Source: Parapristionchus giblindavisi (taxonomy: Eukaryota > Nematoda > Chromadorea > Rhabditida > Diplogasteridae). Taken from it: 64,000 bases of DNA. The DNA lies in NCBI GenBank assembly GCA_943737045.1, contig CALSFV010000245.1:734109-798108 (forward strand), in the 5' to 3' direction. Shown piece after piece: positions 56,022 to 64,000 of the stretch. Below the pieces are notes generated by a model that saw only the letters and a program-made list of their open reading frames with translations, was not told the origin of the DNA and searched no databases. Position 1 is the stretch's first letter. Each line of letters begins with the position of its first letter. A program made the translations under genes and the position numbers.

Positions 56022-56115
56022 TAAACGCTGCGCTCTGGCCAAACTCTCTCTCGCTTTCCTTGTCTGCGGGAGAGTATGGCTAGAGCGGACAGTCAAATTA
56101 ATTCTGGGTGTATCT
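56022..56115. mobile_element. K2-family MITE, left end decayed
   Basis: gctgcgctctggccaaactc ... agagtatggctagagcggac, right end attctgggtgtatc then tttaat. Confidence 0.65.
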
Positions 56116-56244
56116 TTAATGAATAGCTGGTTATAATGTAGAAAAGCAAATTATAACCGAGGAGTAGCATCACATTGTAATATGTGAAAATCACCTATAT
56201 GGTTAGTTCAAAAAAGTGCAAATCCGAAATAAAGGAGTTCCCAC

Positions 56245-56387
56245 GCTTTAAAAAGCATACGAAATTGGAATTCGCAGGTGCGAAAAAGGTGCGGGAATTC
56301 AAATTTCCACTTTTCGACTACGAGTTCCCGCACCTTTTTCGCTTCCGTGAGATTCAAAATTCAGTGCTTTTTAAAGCCAGGAAACTC
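56245..56387. repeat. 143-bp palindromic element
   Basis: Outer gctttaaaaagca / tgctttttaaagc; inner gcgaaaaaggtgcgggaatt / gttcccgcacctttttcgc. Nearly symmetric around 56,315. Possibly another foldback MITE. Confidence 0.75.
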
Positions 56388-56443
56388 GACGATTTCGGTC
56401 TCCCATCCTTTTTAACAAGTCATAAGTTGTAGTCTTTTCTGAA

Positions 56444-56683
<240 letters not shown>

Positions 56684-57889
56684 AGAGAGACGGAAAGATG
56701 CCAATTTATGACGGAGTCTTGTGATTGGAGATGAAGATGATGATGATAGAGTGAGAGAAGGTGGCAGAGGTAGCATATACAATCGAATATATCAGCTGGG
56801 AAGAATATCGACGAGATAATCTAGCAAGGCGACACTAATTATGGTAAGATTCAAGGAATGGTTCCATATATCAACCATATAAAGCAAAGAACATGCGTTG
56901 TGAAGTTCTAGCTGACGACGAAATCTGGTATTTGAAAACCTTAAGTTAACAAAAATGCGTCTTCAAGCGCACCCGTGAGTAGACTCAGTTTTCAAATTGG
57001 GAGTATGCCCGACCTTTCCTATGGGACATTGCCAGATCAAAAGGGATAGAGGTGTGAGAGACGCCAGATAACTAGAGTAGGAGAGAATGGAAAGTCATAG
57101 GAAGAGACTACCGTGACTAAATAAGTTCAAATATGAGTCGAATGTCCGAATCGCCTTAGAGTCGAAATTTGATGAGTCTGGAGCGTCCCTTTATATATTT
57201 TATCAACATGAGTGCGCACGAAACGAAACACATAAATATGACGAGTCTACCGTAATCTACACAGTCAGAGAAAGAAGAAGAAGATATTCTGCATGAAATG
57301 CGTTTATTTTATATAATATTCTACCACCCCCATACCATTAGCAGCTAATCTCTCGTGATTGGTGATAATATTCTATGATAATTGTTAGGTGACAGGAAAT
57401 GGGGGGTTGGGTAATATTAATGAGACAACGATCGAACATCAATATAAGAGAATACAGTTACGCATAAAGATTGGATGTTAATTAAAGGGATCTTATTGGA
57501 TTTGGGGTGATTTGTCCAATATAAGTTGACATTATGACAATGAAAAGAAAAAAAAAACTAGCGAGAGAGCGTGTAAAACCAGGAGAGTTTTCACTGCTTT
57601 CTTTTCCTTTGTGAATATTCAACAGCGTATTATAGCATCTTTAAAGATTTTCCTTTCGTGACCTATTAGTACGATACATTAGCAGAACTATCGCTGACTT
57701 TAAAATATTTTTTTGTTTGTTTTTCAGTGTACTTCTCACAGGGGACTATTGAACAACCTCGCATGTCGCTTTTGTCTCTTTTGTGAAACCTATCCAAATC
57801 AGCTTCGAACACCCAATTTGTTCATGGGAATGTCGTGATTTAAATTCATTTTTACGGATTTTTCTGACCATTTGGGTCTAAAGACACAC

Positions 57890-57968
57890 CTTGAGCTTAT
57901 TTGAAACTCTACTCTCTGGTAATGCTCTCTCGCTTTCTTTGCCTACGAGAGTGCATGTGCCTTTAACG
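57890..57968. mobile_element. K2-family MITE, internally deleted
   Basis: Left agacacaccttgagcttatt, centre ctctctcgctttctttgcctacgagag, then directly the right terminus gtgcctTTAA. Most of the right arm is missing. Confidence 0.7.
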
Positions 57969-58092
57969 AGTGCGTGAATGGCAGATTGTAGCACATTCAA
58001 AAAGTGTACCGGAATAAGTAAATGATATAGTATGGCGGGATTATCCGATCTTCCGCACTCAACACAGATAAAGCCGCCGGATTAAGGTTTAA

Positions 58093-58205
58093 AGAGACCG
58101 TTAACTCTCTGAATCGTCTCGTCATTGCGCACATTATTTCTCTGTTCTCTAACAACGAGAGAGCATTGCGCGTCGAAGAGACCATTGAGAGAGGCTACGC
58201 TCCCT
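58093..58205. mobile_element. K1-family TTAA MITE
   Basis: 113 bp between TTAA copies (58,089-58,092 and 58,206-58,209); left AGAGACCGTTAACTC, right GAGGCTACGCTCCCT, inverted relative to most copies. Confidence 0.88.
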
Positions 58206-59519
58206 TTAAGGTTTGAGTTGTTGAATGTTGTGTTAAAATCCATTTGTGCGTGCGTGTGTACGATGAATCATTGTGATCAGTGAACTCTAGTCTGTTAGCA
58301 AAAACATTTTAAAATATTATGAAAGCGACTCTCATTGGGCATTCAAGCGAGAGAAAGTGACTAGAGTGGACAATTCTAACGTTATCTCTTTAAGGGAGCG
58401 TTTATATGGTGCATCTACCGTAATCTAGACTTTGCGAGTGCTTCTCATTCTGTTTTTCCCATTTGAGGGTTCTTTGTTCTAATGCCTAAACAATGGGTTT
58501 CAGCACGACGGTTACTAATGCATCCGTAACGACTACACTATAAATGTGATGAGTTAGGGGTAGGAATAAAGAGAGAGAGAGGGGGGGGGGAGGGAGAGGG
58601 AGAGGGTGGGAGACATAAAGAGAAACGAGGATGAGCAAACCAAGTAATAAGTGAGAGATTCAAAGAATTTGAAGGAGGAAGTTACAGCATATAAACGGGT
58701 CATTAACTCGACGAACAATTAAATCTAGAATATAATGAGGGGTACTGTAGCTTTAAAAACAAATGATTTGGAAATTAATCAAATTGGAGTTTTCGAGTTG
58801 GGTCGTAGTAATTCATGCAGCTACATTTTTTTGGGATAATGAGATGAGTAGCATCTGCTAAGTTTTGATCTTTGGAGTAACAACGTTCTAAAATTGAATG
58901 GATTTGTAAAATGTATCAGGAATAAAGCAATGTATTATACAAGTACACTCTTAAATGATCAAATGATTTCGTGAGCAAGATTTATGGGCGGAGCAACTGT
59001 CCTTCTATTGATTTCAATTTATTGGCATTCAGAAAAAGTGCAGATTGATCAAAAGGTACAACGAGTTGGAAACTGTTTTTGTTGGGCCCTGATTAACAAA
59101 TTTATTTATCTACGCCCGAGGCGCAACGAGACCACTGATAGTTTAAAGATAAAAGGAACATGATATTGTAATGATTCTCCAAATGGGGTGGGGGGGGGGG
59201 GGGGGTTGGGGGGTGATCAACATAAAACAAAAGCGTAAATCGGACTACATTATCCATGATCCTTGATCTTTGATCTCTGATCTCTGACCTTTTCTCATAT
59301 ACGCTTGAGGCCATTGGATTGGAGAGACTTTCTGTTGTTGAGAGGTCTTTGGGACGCAAATTTGTGTTCTTATACACCTTAGAGGGAGTAGGCGTGGGGC
59401 GTTTTAAGAAGCGAGGATATTCTGGAGAAAAGGGGGAAGTATATTCATATCGGGCACGTCGGGCAAATAAGAAATAAGAAGAACTATCGTACTCGATGAA
59501 TTATTCAGTGCAGGTTAGA

Positions 59520-59650
59520 GTGAATTCCTCCTCCCTCTTGTCTATCCTCCCCTCATCTATCTCCTCCCTCTCTCCTCCCTCTCTCCTCCCTCTCTCCTCC
59601 CTCCCCTTCCATCTCCTCTCTATCCTCCCCTTCTCCCCCTCCTTCCCGCC
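59520..59650. repeat. Pyrimidine minisatellite (ctctcctccct)n
   Basis: Roughly ten degenerate ctctcctccct units, followed at 59,755-59,842 by a gggagaga purine tract. Confidence 0.85.
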
Positions 59651-60204
59651 TCGGTTCAAGAAAATAAGTAACCCGATAGAGAAGAAATGACGAAGAAGGG
59701 GAAAAGGTCTCGTATATCCACCTCCTCAGCCATACCCCCCCCCCCCTGCCTGGGAAAGGGAGGGGGAGAGAGGGGAGAGGGAGAGGGAGAGAGAGAGAGG
59801 GAGAGAGAGAGAGGGAGAGAGAGAGCGGGAGAGGGGGAGAGAGAATGAGTAGTTTCTGCTAATTTTTGACCCTTGACGTCGTTGTTTCCAAGTGAGTCCT
59901 TCCTTTTCCCTTTCTTCATACTCACAAAGGAAGAAAAAAGGAGAGTTTCCCATAGAAATGAGGAGGATGTGATCTGAGCAATAGAAGATCAATCACCGAT
60001 ACGGGATATTTTTGCGGATATCACGTCCCCCGCAGTGAAATTTATCGGTTATCGGTATTCGGTTTCGATCTCGGTCTCGGTATATCGGTTTTGTATCGGT
60101 ACCAGTAACTCATATTCACATGATATTCAGGAGAGAGAAATCTTACAGAGGATAGGAGAGAGTGGAGTAAGATCAACGACGGATTAACGAAAAATGATGA
60201 CCCA

Positions 60205-60275
60205 GCGCTAAGTTGAAACTTTCCGATGTGACCACGCTCTCTCGGGTATAGTTAGCCCGGGGTGCGCCTTTAAAA
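60205..60275. mobile_element. K2 MITE, internally deleted
   Basis: gctaagttgaaactttccgatgtgaccacgctctctcgg joined directly to a right end agcccggggtgcgcctTTAA. Confidence 0.6.
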
Positions 60276-60865
60276 GTGAACAATTAGCACGTGTTCCTTT
60301 TCTTCGAAGATGATGTTCGCGTAAAGTTGTGCCACGGTGCTGAAAAGTATTGACATTGGTCATGACAAGGTGGTAAGGGAGCAGAGGTTGCTGGGAGAGG
60401 AATGAACGAAACGAGGGAGAGGGAGAGGGTGACGGAGAGGGAGAGGTAGAGTGAGAGGGAGAGGAAGAAAGAGAGGGAGAGGAAGAAAGAGAGGGAACAA
60501 GGTATGGAGAAAAAGCGAAGAAACATCACTGGAGGTAGAGAATTTCCCCCCTCGCAAAAGTGTTTAGAGCTACATCGAAAACGCGATTTAGCATAGAGAG
60601 GTAGCGTGTACGTGAGAAAATGTTGAGAGTTGAGACATTCTACTTATTGGAATTTAAACATATACAAACAGAGTGAAGATGATGGGAGTTATGTCATTAT
60701 GACGTGTGTTCCTAATCTTCAAAATCCTAGGAATATTTAAAATAAACTGAAAATTTTTCACTCTACTTCTCCCCTGAATCCTGGAAAATGTCCTTAACAA
60801 TAGGCCTTGAAGAATGAATTAAAATCACGATATCTCCAGAATGAATTGGTTGTTCGACGCGGATT

Positions 60866-60935
60866 TCGAACTACAGTCTCTCTGGGTATGAATGACAAGA
60901 CATTTACCAACAGACAATGAGCTAAGGGTGCACAA
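60866..60935 (-). pseudogene. Degenerate tRNA-like sequence
   Basis: The minus strand shows a B-box-like GTTCGAAATCC and an A-box-like TTAGCTCATTGTCTGTTGG at tRNA spacing. Stems are poor. Confidence 0.3.
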
Positions 60936-61211
60936 CACAACGTGCAAGATTTGGATAGGTTTCACAAATGAGACAAAAGCGACGGTTGAGGTTGTTCAAA
61001 TGTTCCGACGATCCCGCGAGTAAAAAAGAACTAATAATAATAATATTAATAATACCGTATAAAATACACTTGTTTATTTGGTACGAGAGTAGCCAATCAC
61101 TCCCACAAGAGACTTTCTTGTTTTGCATGGTTCGGAAACTATGCCGATCTCTTCTATATATAACATAGCGCGCGGCGAAGGTCAGCCGGGTTAGAGAGAG
61201 GCAGCGGAGAG

Positions 61212-61268
61212 ACAATCGAGAGGCGGGGCGAGATGTAGAAGGCTACATCTCGCTCGCCTCTCGATTGT
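61212..61268. repeat. 57-bp near-perfect hairpin
   Basis: acaatcgagaggcg...gcgagatgtag, then a 4-nt loop aagg, then ctacatctcgc...cgcctctcgattgt: stem of about 26 bp with one mismatch. GC-rich against an AT-rich background. Confidence 0.85.
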
Positions 61269-61338
61269 GACTTCCGTTCGTTAGCACCATTTGTCATTTT
61301 CTTATGCAAGTACATTTTATACGCACATATTCCTTTAA

Positions 61339-61405
61339 GGGAGCGTTACCTCACTCAATGGTCTCTTCGACGCGCAATGCTCTCTCGTTGTAAGAGAACA
61401 GAAAA
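61339..61405. mobile_element. K1 MITE, right half replaced by an AAT array
   Basis: TTAA 61,335-61,338, GGGAGCGTTACCTCACTC, cgacgcgcaatgctctctcg, agagaacagaaaaatag, then (AAT)n from 61,408 to about 61,484. The microsatellite appears to have grown from the A-rich middle of the element. Confidence 0.8.
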
Positions 61406-61407
61406 AT

Positions 61408-61412
61408 AGAAA

Positions 61413-61484
<72 letters not shown>
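61408..61484. repeat. (AAT)n microsatellite
   Basis: About 25 units directly abutting the broken K1 element. Confidence 0.95.
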
Positions 61485-61485
<1 letters not shown>

Positions 61486-61559
61486 TTAATGTAGAAAATT
61501 TTTGAGTGAGAGAGAGTCTAATGTGTAGCGTACTAAAAGACACGAAATGAAAAAAAAAC

Positions 61560-62255
61560 AGTGAAAGCTCTTATCGTTTTACACACTCTCTTTTCTTTTC
61601 TTTTCCTTGTAATATTATCAACTAATATGGGGTATATCACACCAGTTAAATATTGCAAAGTCGATTTAATTATATTCCAATCTTTACGCCTAACTCTATT
61701 CTATTTTATTGATGTTCGGTCTATGATATTTGTCTTAATATTGTTCTCCCATTTTCTTTAGCCTTATTTTTTCATTTCATTTCGAACACATTTATCAAGA
61801 GTTCGTTAGTTCGAGGGTATGTACCCTACAATAATAATAGAATATTGTCGACAATCATGTGAGTCTAGAGTGTGTTTCATAAAGTCGGAAACACATAGAA
61901 TTATCTCGGGATGATTCAACCTGATAAGGCTAAACGACATGAACTGATAAGCGCTAATAAGTCTAGTATCAGTGAGTCACTCGAGAATTCGTCACGATCT
62001 GAAATTTACTGCTCCTTAGAATTCTTCTTCTTGTCTATTGCAAATGCACAAGATGAGTAAGAGGGATATTGTGAAATGACGGAAGTGAGTAACGTGTGAA
62101 ATTCTCGAGAATCGAAGACGAGAAAGTGCTTGAAAGTTTTATAAGTTTTCACTACTAGGGTAGTCTATGATCTCTCCAAAATAGACAAAAAAACGTCTGA
62201 AAACCCATCTATGTGCAAACATTGACCATGAAACTTTTTTTAAATATTCTTTTCT
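61560..62255. other. No gene recognised
   Basis: A 66-codon hydrophobic plus-strand frame (61,561-61,761) has no start context, splice signal or repeat in its favour. Confidence 0.4.
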
Positions 62256-62262
62256 TCGGATA

Positions 62263-62373
62263 CCCCGAGCTTATTTGAAGCTCCGCTTTCACAGCACTCT
62301 CTCGTTGAAAAATAAAGCGAGAGAGTGTTTCCGTGTGGAGAGTTTAAAATTTGCGTGGTGGCGTGCTTTTAAC
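62263..62373. mobile_element. K2-family MITE
   Basis: Left ataccccgagcttatttga, centre ctctctcgttgaaaaataaagcgagagag, right ttgcgtggtggcgtgctttTTAA. Confidence 0.7.
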
Positions 62374-62489
62374 GTTAACTCCTCTGTTCTGAGCTCGTAT
62401 CTTGAACCGATAATGCGATCATCAAGAAATTCTGCGCCAGACAGAAAAAAAAGCAATCCTTGGCAACGATTAGCTGGGATTAAATAATC

Positions 62490-64000
62490 TACATTCACAT
62501 TTCAAAAATACTTCAAGTGTGGGCGAATTCGAACAAATGCCCCCAGGGCAAATTCTTCTCACGCAAAACTATTTTCCAATAAATACGAGTCTATACAGTC
62601 CGTGTGGGCAACAAAACAGATGTGCAAGACAGACGAAGACTATTTATTCTCGGCTCGGTTCCAGAAATTTCTTGCGGACTTGTTAGGGTGCAGAAATTGT
62701 GGCTTTAGAATGGTGGTAGAAAGAAGAGATGCGGGTATGCACTGGGGTCGAAAACTCATTACGGGGTCACAACCCCCGAATAGCCAACTCTAGTAAAAGG
62801 GTTCAGGTAACACAATGTTCTATAGACTGCGAAAGCCAAAACGACCGCTCAACATAGAAACTCTCTCAAATGCAATCGTCTTTCGCTTGTCTTGCTATGG
62901 AAACAAAATTGCTTGGACAAGAATACTGTGGTAAATGGTTATTCAAGGCACACGAAGGCATACGTTCACTGCTCACGTTACTTCAATCATTAGAGACCAT
63001 GCTACCGGGACAGAATACCATTGCACCGTTTGATAAATCTGCCCATCCAGGGCGCCGATTCGAATCACCGTGGTCGCTCCCGTAAGATCTCTTTCGCCCT
63101 TATTGTATGCTCTTAACTAACGGGTGCTACGCCAGTGATAAGGTTGATTGGTCTTCTGTTCAAGTAGTTTTGCAATGGAAATAGACTCTGTCCGAGGTGA
63201 ACCAGGAAAGATATTGAAGTGATCAGTGGTTTCTTAATTTCGCAGACTTCGTCCTTCTTTTCTGCTCAATAGAGAGCATTTAAAGTTGGGGAACATTCAG
63301 AACCACGGTAGCCAATAAACCGGTAACTGCTACAAGTTAGCCTGGCTCTCTCTCTCTCTTTCGCTCCAAAATACGTTCTACATTTATTTAGTTATTATTT
63401 ATATTATTTATTATTTATTTTTTTCTTCACAGGCCTCTAACTGTACTGACTACTGAACGACATCGATCTTAGCTTTTCTCTCATTTGTGAAACTCATCCG
63501 AATTACCCTCGAACACCCAATGTATTCGTCGGGATATAAATTCATTTCCAAGGATTAAGGATCGTTTTTCCCCGGTTTAAGGACCATTACTGACCGCACA
63601 GAAGGAAAATTGTCCACGTCGTCTTGAACTTCGGACCCATGATGAAAAATTCATTTGTTTAAGGAAAAGTTAAGGAAAAACAGTATCAGCATTTGCTTCA
63701 CGTTGAAATTCCACAATAAATATTTTCAAAAGAGATTGTGATAAATGTAAAAATAGAGTCAAGCTATTCAAGGCACGCGAAGTCCTCAGGGAGATCACAG
63801 CTAGGCTAGTGATAATCCAATATCAATTTAGTCCGGAGGGTTCAGATCTCTTCTTCGGACCTACACTTGCCAGATTGAGAGCAGACTAACAATAAAATTT
63901 GAGCGCCGTTCATATCTAAATTCCCCGATTCATCACATTCGCAATTTTGAGTCTCATCGGAACAGAAAAAAATATGTATGAGGTATGCGGCGTGCTAGAC
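62490..64000. other. No gene recognised
   Basis: Short frames only. A T-arm-like gattcgaatc at 63,058-63,067 has no tRNA around it. Confidence 0.45.

Overview
The window looks like nuclear DNA of a small-genome invertebrate, most likely a nematode. Coding exons are short and many introns are only 48 to 60 nt with ttttcag-type acceptors. There is a eukaryotic tRNA-Asn, C2H2 zinc-finger genes, dense short inverted-repeat elements, and recurrent words such as ctaccgtaatc and tactgtag that I associate with nematode genomes. There are no operons, Shine-Dalgarno sites or bacterial genes. The species cannot be named from sequence alone.

Left third (1-26,160). This is a young, rearranged array of segmental duplications. 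Each block combines (i) a three-exon gene for a small secreted protein with 12 cysteines (called CRP here), (ii) on the opposite strand, the C-terminal exons of a C2H2 zinc-finger (ZF) gene, and (iii) in several blocks, an identical tRNA-Asn(GTT). Seven CRP copies are visible: four intact (3131, 8614 minus, 11210, 22749), two broken by insertions (370, 17221) and one truncated (5725). In the two largest blocks the CRP gene sits antisense inside an intron of the ZF gene, so the two were evidently amplified together.

Right part (26,160-64,000). This is mostly single-copy. It holds the 5' exons of the ZF paralogue whose 3' exons lie in the array (21,752-30,904, minus; one exon is built of 27-bp coding repeats). 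It also holds a complete-looking 13-exon ZF gene (39,597-52,505, minus) that reads as a 498-residue protein with all exon phases matching and three canonical C2H2 fingers. I found no convincing gene in 31-39.5 kb or 52.6-64 kb; these hold microsatellites, purine-rich tracts and MITEs.

Mobile DNA. Two abundant, roughly 113-bp MITE families insert at TTAA (called K1, termini AGGGAGCG, and K2, termini AGGCACACCC). The duplicated blocks at 10-14 kb and 22-26 kb serve as filled and empty sites and show K1, K2 and a 432-bp TTA-target element moving after the duplication. A 1.46-kb foldback element with inverted arrays of 126-bp repeats and an 8-bp target duplication interrupts one CRP copy. A 1.04-kb palindrome lies in a ZF intron. 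Decayed LINE 3' ends, other foldbacks and a GC-rich palindromic minisatellite complete the picture.
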